From assembly GCF_000732195.1 (NCBI RefSeq), contig NZ_JNNU01000008.1, positions 1-64,000 of the forward strand: DNA of 64,000 nucleotides, read 5' to 3'. How positions within the stretch are numbered: the first letter of the stretch is position 1; every line of letters starts with the position of its first letter. The stretch is from Neorhizobium vignae (lineage in GTDB: Bacteria > Pseudomonadota > Alphaproteobacteria > Rhizobiales > Rhizobiaceae). A model generated the notes under the pieces. It ran no database searches and was not told the origin of the DNA. It saw nothing but the letters and a program-made list of their open reading frames with translations. This document shows positions 44,555 to 52,613 of the stretch, piece by piece. Position numbers and translations under genes: made by a program.

Positions 44555-44779
44555 CTACTCACCGATGGCGTCTGATCCGGGGCCGAACTCATTCCTTGCT
44601 CTCTTAGCGTCTGGAATGGCAGACACGAAGGTGCTCGAGCGCCCCTTCGAGACGTAGACATCGCCTTGGGCACCTGCCCGGCTCATGTCGACTTTCTCGA
44701 GGTTCAGTGACTTCGCCTTTTTCCCAGCCAATGCGATCGCCGGCGTCGGGAAGGATTTCTGGTCATCATTTTTAGACAT
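44555..44779 (-). CDS. Small hydrophilic stress-type protein
   Basis: 74 residues: MSKNDDQKSFPTPAIALAGK, NLEKVDMSRAGAQGDVYVSK and a polar C-terminus. No known motif. Support comes mainly from the exact EcfG promoter at 44809-44833, correctly placed 30 bases upstream, and from a complete frame. Confidence 0.55.
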   Translation of the reverse strand: MSKNDDQKSFPTPAIALAGKKAKSLNLEKVDMSRAGAQGDVYVSKGRSSTFVSAIPDAKRARNEFGPGSDAIGE

Positions 44780-44808
44780 TAGGGCCTCACGACAATGTTG
44801 GCCGGGCT

Positions 44809-44833
44809 AACCTGCCCACCAGCTTGAAGTTCC
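44809..44833 (-). promoter_or_regulatory. EcfG-type promoter
   Basis: Minus strand: GGAAC (44833-44829), 17 bases, GTT (44811-44809), upstream of the 74-residue protein gene. Confidence 0.76.
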
Positions 44834-44918
44834 AACCGGAGCAGGTGTGTCTTGAAGCGTACCGAAATCGGCGGTCCCGCAAACCGGGGGCAGTAAGCAT
44901 AGCCGTCATTGCCTCCGC

Positions 44919-45305
44919 TCACGGCGAGCGAGCGTGCTCGAACATCATCAGCAACATGGCAAAGATGCAGACGATGCAGATGCCCCAACTGAACATCGAA
45001 CTTGCAAATATCAAGGCCAGCTTCCGATGCCCGCTATGAACATAGTCCTCGATAATAGTGCGCATACCGATATCCATATGGAGTGCGGTCAAGATAATGA
45101 ACGCCGCCAGCGGCGGACCGACCCAGAAGGTGGATATCGAGTCGACCACGAACTGCCGTTCGCGCCCGAACAGGTAGATCCCAACCCCTATCATGTAAGG
45201 GGTCAAGATCCCCAGCGCGACACCGGAGGCCTGTTTCAGAACATAGGTTCTGGTTCCCCCCTTCGCCGATCCCAATCCTCTGACGCGCCCCAATGGTGTG
45301 GTCAT
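44919..45305 (-). CDS. sdhD: Succinate dehydrogenase membrane anchor subunit (SdhD-like), orphan
   Basis: 128 residues from the ATG at 45305: TTPLGRVRGLGSAKGGTRTY is the conserved start of alphaproteobacterial SdhD; three membrane helices follow, with HMDIGMRTIIEDYVHSGHRK (heme/quinone-side helix). SdhD anchors the flavoprotein and iron-sulfur subunits. None of sdhC, sdhA or sdhB is in the window. The first helix deviates from the usual housekeeping form, suggesting a diverged paralogue. Confidence 0.8.
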   Translation of the reverse strand: MTTPLGRVRGLGSAKGGTRTYVLKQASGVALGILTPYMIGVGIYLFGRERQFVVDSISTFWVGPPLAAFIILTALHMDIGMRTIIEDYVHSGHRKLALIFASSMFSWGICIVCIFAMLLMMFEHARSP

Positions 45306-45368
45306 TACAGCAGCCTCCTGTTTTCCATGGCTCTCGCGCAGCACGCCGGTTGTATGCGGCGCGCCGGT

Positions 45369-45551
45369 CTAGCGGTCCTGCTGATAACTCTGGTGGGTCG
45401 TGTTGACCTTGCTGTTGCTCTGCTTCCCCATCTTATCGGGATTGTCCGCCGGATCTTTCGTGGATTTCAGATTGGCCGGCTGGTCTGGCGACGAACCGGT
45501 TCCTTTCGGGCTGCGATTTTCGTCTGGAACGGGCGGAGGTCTGCTACTCAT
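45369..45551 (-). CDS. Small hydrophilic conserved protein
   Basis: 60 residues, disordered and polar: MSSRPPPVPDENRSPKGTGS and NSKVNTTHQSYQQDR at the end. The NTTHQ-YQQDR tail looks familiar from small rhizobial proteins of unknown function. It follows the gene at 45603-45800 on the same strand and may share its transcript. Confidence 0.55.
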   Translation of the reverse strand: MSSRPPPVPDENRSPKGTGSSPDQPANLKSTKDPADNPDKMGKQSNSKVNTTHQSYQQDR

Positions 45552-45594
45552 GTCTTCACCTATCAAGCTGGATCTTTGTTGGCTTCATGATCAT

Positions 45595-45638
45595 GAAGCT
45601 GTTCAGTCTGGATTGCGAAGCTGTTCAGTCTGGATTGC
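45595..45638. repeat. 22-bp perfect tandem duplication
   Basis: The 22 bases at 45595-45616 are repeated exactly at 45617-45638. It sits at the 3' end of the gene at 45603-45800 and, not being a multiple of three, changes that protein's C-terminus. Confidence 0.9.
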
Positions 45639-45800
45639 CTTGCCGTCCGACCCCCGTTCGCGCGAGTGCTGCGCCTTGTCGCGGTTGGAAAGCACCATGT
45701 TTTCCGGAAGGACGTCCTGGTCGAGTTCCGTCATCGCCCCTGTTCCGTCCCCCTTGCCTCGCGATCCAGAACCGATGTGCTTTCGATCAGCGTTTGCCAT
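45603..45800 (-). CDS. Small hydrophilic conserved protein with altered C-terminus
   Basis: 65 residues: MANADRKHIGSGSRGKGDGT, GAMTELDQDVLPENMVLSNR, KAQHSRERGSDGKAIQTEQ. This MxxADRKH...VLSNRDK...HSRxRG pattern appears in small rhizobial stress proteins. A tandem duplication in the last codons replaces the expected HDHEANKDPA-type tail with LRNPD. A near-match EcfG promoter lies at 45829-45853. Confidence 0.6.
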   Translation of the reverse strand: MANADRKHIGSGSRGKGDGTGAMTELDQDVLPENMVLSNRDKAQHSRERGSDGKAIQTEQLRNPD

Positions 45801-45828
45801 ATTGAACTCCTTTGGTGATTGGCCGCGC

Positions 45829-45853
45829 TAACTCGCCGGGACATGCAAAGTTT
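45829..45853 (-). promoter_or_regulatory. Near-match EcfG-type promoter
   Basis: Minus strand: GAAAC (45853-45849), 17 bases, GTT (45831-45829): one mismatch from GGAAC in the -35 element. It lies 29 bases upstream of the gene starting at 45800 and is divergent from the exact site at 45903. Confidence 0.5.
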
Positions 45854-45902
45854 CCGAGACCTTCGAATTTTCCAATCTGGGGCAAATCCATCGAGAACCA
45901 AG

Positions 45903-45927
45903 GGAACTCCCGCGAGGCTTATCCGTT
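45903..45927 (+). promoter_or_regulatory. EcfG-type promoter
   Basis: GGAAC at 45903-45907, 17 bases, GTT at 45925-45927, 28 bases before the ATG at 45955; it would drive the two small genes to 46372. Confidence 0.78.
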
Positions 45928-45954
45928 CGATCGACCTCAACAGGAGGATCTGAA

Positions 45955-46155
45955 ATGGCAATCAACGAGCCAAAGCCCGGTGCGGCTGGCACCACCGATC
46001 AGTCACCACGGTGGGAGGGACCCGAAGAAACGAGGCCGCGCGGCTATTTGCCGGCAGTGGATGACCCCGACACAGATCGTGATGCGGTCGGAGAGAACAA
46101 CGCCGATCCCTCACGGGAAAAGGTGACCGACGCCGGCAAAACGAAAGGAGATTGA
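45955..46155 (+). CDS. Small acidic hydrophilic protein
   Basis: 66 residues, disordered: MAINEPKPGAAGTTDQSPRW, EETRPRGYLPAVDDPDTDRD. AGGAGG lies just before the ATG. It is the first gene after an exact EcfG promoter; the next gene begins after one base. Confidence 0.65.
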   Translation: MAINEPKPGAAGTTDQSPRWEGPEETRPRGYLPAVDDPDTDRDAVGENNADPSREKVTDAGKTKGD

Positions 46156-46156
46156 T

Positions 46157-46372
46157 ATGAGTAATCCAGAAGCGGATGCGAAAGGGCAGTACGCCAAGTC
46201 GCAAGCGGATCCGAAGTCCACTGGTGTCGCAAGCGCCAAGCCCACGGTAATCACCGGATCCGAGGATGCTACGGCGCACAAGACACCACCCGGTCAGAAA
46301 CCCGTCAAGGAATGGGATCTGAACTACGATCCGTCAGAAATGAATGAGGGCGGTTTCCGAGGATCTCGCTGA
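46157..46372 (+). CDS. Small hydrophilic protein, paralogue of 58781-59017
   Basis: 71 residues. The C-terminal half, ASAKPTVITGSEDATAHKTP and VKEWDLNYDPSEMNEGGFRG, matches SSAKPRVITHSDDATVNKKT and TKDWDINFDERDMNEGEFRG of the protein at 58781. The conserved W-D-x-N-x-D-x-x-x-MNEG-FRG end defines a small family of unknown function. It is co-transcribed with the preceding gene under EcfG control. Confidence 0.68.
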   Translation: MSNPEADAKGQYAKSQADPKSTGVASAKPTVITGSEDATAHKTPPGQKPVKEWDLNYDPSEMNEGGFRGSR

Positions 46373-46505
46373 GGCGTTTGTTCGAGGCCAGAACAAGGCA
46401 CCTCGGCCAGACCGCTTCGTCCGGGAGCGGACATAAGCGTACAGCGGGTGAGAAAACAGGTTATCATCATCGGATTCAATATCGGACCTAACGAAGGAGC
46501 TGCAC

Positions 46506-46748
46506 GTGGTTACCGGAAATTGGGAAAAACCTGTCGTCGTCGCGTTGCCAGGTTTTGCGCGTCGCGAGGTAACTGGCCCGTTCGAAGCTCTGGCCCTACT
46601 CTCTGAAGGTTGGCCGACGATGGCCGGAGCTCCGTTCATCAAAGCAAAAATCTCTTGCAAAGCGGCACTCGAAGATCGCATCACGCCGGAGCAAGCGCGT
46701 CGCGATTTCGAGAAGGCGGCGAGAGAGGCGAGCCGGTTCCTGAGCTGA
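46506..46748 (+). CDS. DUF982 domain protein
   Basis: 80 residues: WEKPVVVALPGFARREVTGP, FEALALLSEGWPTMAGAPFI, KISCKAALEDRITPEQARRD. All DUF982 hallmarks (W-PV, R-V-GP-EAL, WP, C-AL) are present. It begins with GTG after AAGGAG. A second member lies at 28756-29007. Confidence 0.8.
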   Translation: MVTGNWEKPVVVALPGFARREVTGPFEALALLSEGWPTMAGAPFIKAKISCKAALEDRITPEQARRDFEKAAREASRFLS

Positions 46749-46953
46749 AGGATGATCGGCGGGAAACGGATAGAGGGAAGATTATGTTCCTGCCGTTGTT
46801 CGGGCGCGCCTTATTTCCTTTCCGCTGAACAGGCGGCGTCGTTTGCGCGTCGTGCGCCTGTCCAAACTTCGTGCCCCACTGGCCATCTGCACTCATAATG
46901 CCGACCTGCCGCAGAACTCGCTTCACGACTTCATCGATATCACGCTTGGACAT
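46681..46953 (-). CDS. Doubtful small protein overlapping the DUF982 gene
   Basis: A 90-residue frame beginning MSKRDIDEVVKRVLRQVGIM with GAGGCGAAG before the ATG. The first 30 residues look protein-like; the rest overlaps the DUF982 gene on the other strand and looks random. It may be a truncated gene. Confidence 0.3.
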   Translation of the reverse strand: MSKRDIDEVVKRVLRQVGIMSADGQWGTKFGQAHDAQTTPPVQRKGNKARPNNGRNIIFPLSVSRRSSFSSGTGSPLSPPSRNRDALAPA

Positions 46954-47075
46954 CTTCGCCTCTTCTCAATCAAAATGTTTTTCTAGAAGCCTCTCGTCTG
47001 CCTCCGGCCTTGCTACACCCGGAGGCTACCCGATGGAGTATGCAGTGCTCCATCGGGTACTAGAGCCAAGAAAGA

Positions 47076-47535
47076 TCAAGCTGCTTTCTGAGCAGCAGCG
47101 TTTACCGCCGTCTGTGCGAACTTCTTTAGAAGCTCTTCGGTTCTCCTCTCTTCCGCGAGCGTCTCGTCGAGAAGGTCGATGGCCTCGTTCAGCCCGAGCT
47201 GCTCTGCCGAGGTTCGCAGCGTTCCGTAGCGGGCAATCTCGTAATGGTCGACGGATTGAGCCGCTACAATTAAGCCTGCATCGAGCGCAGGGGACCCTTG
47301 AACTCTTCCATGATCTCTTCAGCCTCATCGATGATGCCTTCAATCTCCGGGCATGTCTTTCCACGCGCCCGCTTATCGATGAGCTCGAACACCGCTTGCA
47401 GGCGCTCGATCTGACCTTGTGTTTCTTCTTTTTGAGTGAGGGCCATCTTGCCGAGTGCGGATGCGATCTTCCGCTCGGCATGATAGATGTCCTTCAGGGT
47501 CTCGTGGAAAAGATTGGCGGGGGTTTTTCGCCCAT
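47076..47535 (-). pseudogene. DUF892 (YciE/YciF-type ferritin-like) pseudogene
   Basis: Frames combined give NLFHETLKDIYHAERKIASA, KMALTQKEETQGQIERLQAV, KRARGKTCPEIEGIIDEAEE, IMEEFKG, then in another frame SPALDAGLIVAAQSVDHYEI and LGLNEAIDLLDETLAEERR. Breaks: one base lost just after the start, about 18 residues missing after KMA, and a frameshift near 47300. DUF892 proteins are ferritin-like, often stress-induced. Confidence 0.8.
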
Positions 47536-47855
47536 GTTTGAACCTCCTCGTTTGATGGATGCCGTCGAACTGGAAGTTGCCGCGTTAGCTGTACCGAACC
47601 CATAGTTTTGTTACGGATACAATGCGTTTGCAGAAGAATACGTCGCATCGGTGGCTGGCAGAGCTCGTTCAAGTGGCCCAGATAGCCGATCGAACGAGCC
47701 TACCTGCTATTGTCAGCTACTTGCGGGGCTTGTTGTCGAACCATTCAGGTCCGCTCGTGGGGCTGGGCGTGCTGTTCGATTGAAATTGCTGCTCCCCATG
47801 TGATCAACGTGGCTATGCTTTTCGTCCCGCTCGCCGCCACCGCCTGAGACGCGGC

Positions 47856-47981
47856 TTACCGGCCGGTTGGTGGGTGCGCCATCCGGTCGCCGATCGTGTT
47901 GCTCAGGAACCGGCTTGTGCCGGTCCTCGTGGCTTGAGCCTGGTCCGCCCCTTGACGGGTGTTCGGATGCTTTTCCGGCAC
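47856..47981 (-). CDS. Small hypothetical protein
   Basis: 41 residues starting MPEKHPNTRQGADQAQATRT. The GTG start at 47981 is preceded by AAGGAGG with a six-base gap, which is a strong site. The product is polar; another frame covers the same bases. Unknown function. Confidence 0.35.
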   Translation of the reverse strand: MPEKHPNTRQGADQAQATRTGTSRFLSNTIGDRMAHPPTGR

Positions 47982-48119
47982 GATGAACCTCCTTAAGATC
48001 GGCCCGCGAACAGGCGATCGCGGCGAGAGTTTCAATCCGCCAGGATTCCTCCGTGTGAACTTTCTTGACCACCCGGGTTGTCTCGGGCGCATTGTCTCGA
48101 AGGTTAAGAGGAGCCGCAC

Positions 48120-48206
48120 TTGCAGGCGCCGATTATGATGTGGATGATGGTTGCGGGAATAGGCGCTTCCGCGCTGGTTCTACTTGTCGGCTGGATGCTC
48201 GCTTGA
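48120..48206 (+). CDS. Very small single-span membrane protein
   Basis: 28 residues, MQAPIMMWMMVAGIGASALV ending LLVGWMLA, almost entirely one hydrophobic helix. TTG at 48120 has GAGGAG six bases upstream; an ATG at 48135 is also in frame. Candidate small inner-membrane protein. Confidence 0.35.
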   Translation: MQAPIMMWMMVAGIGASALVLLVGWMLA

Positions 48207-48271
48207 GCTGACCGAGCAAGATGCCTCAACACCATGACTGTTCCGCCATCTCGGACTAGATTCGCGTCCAA

Positions 48272-48529
48272 TCAGTCGTCAGGAATGCTGATGCGGCGAC
48301 GGTTCACGAGTCTCAGGGTTCGGTCTGGCTGAATGAGATAGGTTTCCTCCCATCGCACGCCGGAAGGGTCACGAAACCCATGCGAAACTTGGCTGCCGAT
48401 AGGCGACTTTGTTAGACGCGTCGACGGCTGGCCGCCGTAGGTAATGCTGCCTGGAATGGGGGCAATAGTGGACGTGGCCGCACTACATCCAGTTAAAACT
48501 GCGAGAGTTGTTAACGTGGTGATTTTCAT
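48272..48529 (-). CDS. Small lipoprotein
   Basis: 85 residues: MKITTLTTLAVLTGCSAATS has a short hydrophobic signal and the lipobox LTGC, so the mature protein would be lipid-anchored from Cys15. The rest (GSITYGGQPSTRLTKSPIGS, WEETYLIQPDRTLRLVNRR) looks beta-rich. Unknown function. Confidence 0.6.
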   Translation of the reverse strand: MKITTLTTLAVLTGCSAATSTIAPIPGSITYGGQPSTRLTKSPIGSQVSHGFRDPSGVRWEETYLIQPDRTLRLVNRRRISIPDD

Positions 48530-48856
48530 GTTTCTTTCCGAAGGAGCGGGTGAAGTGCCGAGATTGTTGGAGGGGCTTCATCACGAGGAGTGACATCCCG
48601 ACACCTCGTTGCCCCAAACCAGCCGGGGATCATTAAGTTCATGCATCCCGCGGCTTGTACGGTCGCGGACATTCAGAAGAACCCTTTACTTGCTGAACGC
48701 CCTCGCTCAGCCGTTCCCTTCGTCACTGCTGAATGGAGCGGTCAGCGCTACCGATGAGCATCACCCCGGCTGCGGGATGAATAAAAATCTGATCTTGATG
48801 AAACTTCGGCGACGTTCGGCTGTTCGCGCGGCTCCCCATCCAAGAAGGAGAGCTTC

Positions 48857-49684
48857 ATGTTCTATACCGACGGCAAATTGCAGTACCCGGTTCGGGTCGA
48901 GACCCCCGATCCGCTCTTCGCAAGGGCGCTTCAGCAGGCGATCGGCGGCGTCGAAGGAGAGATCCGCGTAGCCATGCAATATTTCTTCCAGGCCTGCGGC
49001 GCCCGCGGCAATCCGAAGTTCCGCGACCTTTTGATGAACACGGCAGCCGAAGAGCTCGGCCATATCGAAATGCTGGCGACGGCCGTCGCCATGAACCTTG
49101 AAGGTGCGCCGCTTAAGCTCAAGGAAGAAATTGCGGCCGATCCGGTCGGCGGCGCCGTGCTCGGCGGCATCAACCTGAAGAACCTGCTCTCTGCGGGTTT
49201 GTCCGCCATGCCGGTCGATTCCGACGGCGTGCCGTTCGACATGTCGCATATCTATGCGAGCGGCAATATCGCCGCCGACATGACCGCCAATGTCACGGCC
49301 GAATCCACCGGCCGGGTGCTTGCCGTTCGGCTCTACAATATGACCAGCGATCCTGGCATGAAGGACATGCTCTCCTTCCTGATCGCCCGCGACACGATGC
49401 ACCAGAACCAGTGGCTGGCAGCGCTCGAGGAACTGGGCGGCACGGCCGGCGCCTTCCCGATCCCCAACAGCTTCCCGCGGGAAGAGGAAAAGCAGGAGTT
49501 CTCCTACGCTTTCCTCGGCTTCCAGGCGGACGGCAGCGATCCGGTCGCTGGACGTTGGTCGCAGGGACCTTCCGCGGACGGCAAGGGCGAGTTCAAGTCC
49601 ATGCCGATGACGCAAGCTCTGGGGCAGAAGCCGGTGCTCGGTCCGGCAAAACCCGGTGGCGGCGCTCAGGTCGAGCAGATGTAA
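48857..49684 (+). CDS. Manganese catalase
   Basis: 275 residues of the non-heme dimanganese catalase family: MFYTDGKLQYPVRVETPDPL, a first ligand helix with GEIRVAMQYFFQACG, EELGHIEMLATAVAMNLEG (second Glu/His pair), NVTAESTGRVLAVRLYNMTS and ARDTMHQNQWLAALEELGG. It breaks down hydrogen peroxide in the cytoplasm and is common in stress regulons. AGAAGGAGAGC precedes the ATG. I found no exact EcfG site directly upstream. Confidence 0.93.
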   Translation: MFYTDGKLQYPVRVETPDPLFARALQQAIGGVEGEIRVAMQYFFQACGARGNPKFRDLLMNTAAEELGHIEMLATAVAMNLEGAPLKLKEEIAADPVGGAVLGGINLKNLLSAGLSAMPVDSDGVPFDMSHIYASGNIAADMTANVTAESTGRVLAVRLYNMTSDPGMKDMLSFLIARDTMHQNQWLAALEELGGTAGAFPIPNSFPREEEKQEFSYAFLGFQADGSDPVAGRWSQGPSADGKGEFKSMPMTQALGQKPVLGPAKPGGGAQVEQM

Positions 49685-49746
49685 GCAATGATTGCCGCCG
49701 CACATAGCTTGCGGCGGCAGCCTCATCATCGTGTCGGAGGAAAGAT

Positions 49747-49908
49747 ATGAGCAGACGGACGCTTATCGCTGCGGTCGCGATCTTCATTATTACGTTCGCC
49801 GTCGTTCTGGCCGTTGTCGATCAGACGATGATGAGCGCGGAAGGAGACCATCCAACCCCTGCCATACGAGATCCGAAAAACCCCGCAGCACCAGCGCCGA
49901 GCAATTGA
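49747..49908 (+). CDS. Small single-span membrane protein
   Basis: 53 residues: MSRRTLIAAVAIFIITFAVV, LAVVDQTMMSAEGDH and a Pro/Ala-rich tail. One N-terminal hydrophobic helix with the rest outside. GGAGGAAAGAT precedes the ATG. It follows the Mn catalase by 62 bases and may share its transcript. Confidence 0.62.
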   Translation: MSRRTLIAAVAIFIITFAVVLAVVDQTMMSAEGDHPTPAIRDPKNPAAPAPSN

Positions 49909-49960
49909 GCATGCGGGTGTGAAGCCCTGTTAGATCAATCTTCCTACCGTAGGACCTCCC

Positions 49961-50569
49961 ATGGACTCCCTGTCGGAATTCGCCAAACAGCTCGAAGCCA
50001 GCTGCAGCCACCTCTATTTGTCGGCCAGTGTATCGTTGGGTGAGCTGTCGATTGTGACCAGCCGCGAGCATATCGTGCCGCTGCTTTTTCATTTGCGTGA
50101 CGACGTTCAATTCAATTTCGTTTGCCTGCTTGATGTCTGCGGCGTCGACTGGCCGGAACGGCTTGAGCGTTTCGACGTGGTTTATCACCTGCTCTCGCCG
50201 AGCCTGAACCAACGCATCCGTCTCAAGCTTAGCACCGATGAGCAGACCCCCGTCCCCTCGGCCTGCGCTGTCTACCCTGCCGCGGACTGGTACGAACGCG
50301 AGGCATGGGACATGTATGGCATCTTGTTCGAAGGGCACCCGGACCTTCGTCGACTTTTGACGGACTATGGCTTCGAGGGACACCCGCTGCGCAAGGACTT
50401 CCCCCTCACCGGCTATGTTGAGGTCCGTTATGACGACAATCAAAAGCGCGTCGTCTACGAGCCAGTCGAGCTTCGGCAGGAATACCGACATTTCGATTTT
50501 CTATCACCGTGGGAGGGAACCGAGTACGTGCTTCCCGGTGACGAGAAGACAACTGGCAAAACTGAGTGA
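49961..50569 (+). CDS. nuoC: NADH-quinone oxidoreductase subunit C, orphan copy
   Basis: 202 residues of the 30-kDa complex I subunit: [20 protein letters not shown], the signature [20 protein letters not shown] and [27 protein letters not shown]. It belongs to the peripheral arm that passes electrons to quinone. Only nuoC and nuoD are present here, without the other subunits. It overlaps nuoD. Confidence 0.92.
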   Translation: MDSLSEFAKQLEASCSHLYLSASVSLGELSIVTSREHIVPLLFHLRDDVQFNFVCLLDVCGVDWPERLERFDVVYHLLSPSLNQRIRLKLSTDEQTPVPSACAVYPAADWYEREAWDMYGILFEGHPDLRRLLTDYGFEGHPLRKDFPLTGYVEVRYDDNQKRVVYEPVELRQEYRHFDFLSPWEGTEYVLPGDEKTTGKTE

Positions 50570-51768
50570 GGATAGTGATGCCTGAACACAGCGTCCAAAA
50601 CTTCCACATCAATTTCGGCCCCCAGCATCCCGCCGCACATGGCGTCCTCCGGCTCGTCCTCGAGCTTGACGGTGAACTCGTCGAGCGCGTCGACCCTCAT
50701 ATCGGCCTGCTTCATCGAGGCACAGAGAAGCTGATTGAGGCAAAGACATATCTGCAGGCTTTGCCGTATTTCGACAGATTGGACTATGTGGCACCTATGT
50801 GCCAAGAGCACGGGTACTGCCTTGCCATCGAGAAGTTACTGCAGCTGCAGGTTCCAATCCGAGGGCAGCTGATCCGCGTCCTTTATTCCGAAATCAGCCG
50901 CATCCTATCGCACCTCTTGAACGTTACGACCCAGGCGATGGACGTCGGCGCGCTCACACCGCCGCTCTGGGGATTTGAAGAGCGCGAAAATCTGATGGTG
51001 TTCTATGAACGCGCGTCCGGGTCTCGAATGCATGCGGCGTACTTCCGCCCCGGCGGGGTGCATCAGGACCTACCTCCGGAACTTGTCGAGGATATCGGGC
51101 GGTGGTGTGACACTTTTCCAAAGACACTTGACGACATCGCCGACCTTCTTACCGGAAACCGCATCTTCAAGCAGCGCAATGTCGACATCGGCGTGATTTC
51201 TCTCGATGATGCCTGGGCATGGGGCTTCTCCGGTGTCTTGGTGCGCGGCTCAGGGGCAGCATGGGATCTGCGACGTTCGCAGCCGTACGAGTGCTATTCC
51301 GACATGGAGTTCGATATACCGATCGGAAAAAACGGCGATTGTTACGACCGCTATCTCATCCGCATGATCGAGATGCGAGAATCTGTCCGTATCATGAAGC
51401 AGTGCATTGAGAGGCTTCTTTCTACGGAGAGGACCGGCCCCGTCTCATCGGCAGATGGGAAGATCGTCCCCCCAAAGCGCGCTGAGATGAAGCGGTCGAT
51501 GGAGGCGCTTATTCATCACTTCAAGCTCTACACCGAAGGATTTCACGTGCCGAAAGGAGAAGCTTATGCAGCCGTCGAAGCGCCCAAGGGCGAATTCGGC
51601 GTCTATCTGGTGGCTGACGGCACAAACAGTCCTTACCGGTGCAAGATACGAGCACCCGGATTCACGCACCTGCAGGCAATGGACTACATGTGCCGTGGGC
51701 ACCAATTGGCAGATGTCTCGGCAATCCTCGGCTCGCTCGACATCGTCTTTGGTGAAGTCGATCGCTGA
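50566..51768 (+). CDS. nuoD: NADH-quinone oxidoreductase subunit D, orphan copy
   Basis: About 396-400 residues: [68 protein letters not shown]-type region and C-terminal [40 protein letters not shown]. This is the 49-kDa, quinone-site subunit. GTG at 50566 overlaps the nuoC stop; ATG at 50578 is an alternative start. All main motifs look intact. Confidence 0.92.
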   Translation: MRIVMPEHSVQNFHINFGPQHPAAHGVLRLVLELDGELVERVDPHIGLLHRGTEKLIEAKTYLQALPYFDRLDYVAPMCQEHGYCLAIEKLLQLQVPIRGQLIRVLYSEISRILSHLLNVTTQAMDVGALTPPLWGFEERENLMVFYERASGSRMHAAYFRPGGVHQDLPPELVEDIGRWCDTFPKTLDDIADLLTGNRIFKQRNVDIGVISLDDAWAWGFSGVLVRGSGAAWDLRRSQPYECYSDMEFDIPIGKNGDCYDRYLIRMIEMRESVRIMKQCIERLLSTERTGPVSSADGKIVPPKRAEMKRSMEALIHHFKLYTEGFHVPKGEAYAAVEAPKGEFGVYLVADGTNSPYRCKIRAPGFTHLQAMDYMCRGHQLADVSAILGSLDIVFGEVDR

Positions 51769-51804
51769 GTTGGCCAATACGCATTGTCCAGGAGACGTAG
51801 ATCG

Positions 51805-52197
51805 ATGGCGCGAGTATTGTTGATGATGAGAAGGGTTCTTGAGGGTCATTCTGTTCTTCTCTTGGAAGACGAATACCTCATAGCTTCAATGATTGCCGTC
51901 GCACTCGAGAATGCCGGCGCAAGAGTTTTCGGACCCGTATCTGATTTACAAAGAGCGATGGAGATCGCAACCGACACGTCTTTGGCCCTCGACGCCGCTG
52001 TTCTCGATATTAACTTGAGCGATGGCACTGCCTTTCCGGCCGCGGATATCATGTTGAAACGAAACGTGCCTGTCGTGTTTGTGACTGGCTATGATCCACA
52101 AGCCGTGCCGACGCGGTATAGGAGCCTTCCGTTTCTCTCGAAACCGTGCGACGAGCGCAAGCTGATCAGTACACTTGCTGCCATCACCGGGGCATAG
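51805..52197 (+). CDS. Receiver-only response regulator (FAT GUY-like)
   Basis: About 130 residues, a lone receiver domain: VLLLEDEYLIASMIAVALEN (acidic pair), AAVLDINLSDGTAFPAADIM (phospho-Asp), VPVVFVTGYDPQAVP (switch region) and FLSKPCDERKL (Lys). No output domain. The VFVTGY stretch resembles the PFxFATGY motif of alphaproteobacterial FAT GUY receivers linked to the general stress response. The start is uncertain among 51805, 51823 and 51826. Confidence 0.85.
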   Translation: MARVLLMMRRVLEGHSVLLLEDEYLIASMIAVALENAGARVFGPVSDLQRAMEIATDTSLALDAAVLDINLSDGTAFPAADIMLKRNVPVVFVTGYDPQAVPTRYRSLPFLSKPCDERKLISTLAAITGA

Positions 52198-52219
52198 GTT
52201 CGGTTCAAAAGGATCCGCT

Positions 52220-52612
52220 GTGAACGCTAAAGGATACCCCCAACTCTTTCACGGAAAACACATCCTCATCGTCGAGGATGAATATTTCCTTGCAGACGAG
52301 ACCCGCAGGAAGCTGGAACTCGTGGGAGCGGTCGTAGTCGGGCCCACGGCGACTGTCGATGGCGCAATGGAGCTCGTAAACACTTCCCGTATCGATGCGG
52401 CCATCCTCGACGCTCATCTCGGCGATGATTTTGTATTTCCCGTTGCGGATGAGCTTGAGAAACGCGACATACCGTTCGTCTTCGCCACAGGATATGACCC
52501 GGCTTTTATTCCAACCGCTTACACGGGGTTCGCGCTTTGCGAGAAACCGACTGAGCTTGACAAGATCGCCGCTGCTCTCTTTACGTCATACCAAGATAGC
52601 CGCCTGCATTAG
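52220..52612 (+). CDS. Receiver-only response regulator (FAT GUY family)
   Basis: About 130 residues: ILIVEDEYFLADETRRKLEL, AAILDAHLGDDFVFPVADEL and DIPFVFATGYDPAFIPTAYT, an exact PFxFATGY motif, then CEKPTEL with the conserved Lys. No output domain. In this family such receivers transmit phosphate from HWE/HisKA2 kinases to the PhyR system. It starts at GTG 52220 after AAAGGAT and converges on the ecfG gene, one base apart. Confidence 0.88.
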   Translation: MNAKGYPQLFHGKHILIVEDEYFLADETRRKLELVGAVVVGPTATVDGAMELVNTSRIDAAILDAHLGDDFVFPVADELEKRDIPFVFATGYDPAFIPTAYTGFALCEKPTELDKIAAALFTSYQDSRLH

Positions 52613-52613
52613 C

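Noticed and set aside
45829..45853. Counting the GAAAC-N17-GTT site as a fifteenth exact EcfG promoter
   Set aside because: It has a mismatch in the -35 element; it is listed only as a near match.
46787..46815. Possible EcfG promoter upstream of nothing at 46790 (minus strand)
   Set aside because: The spacer would be 18 bases and it does not face a gene start.
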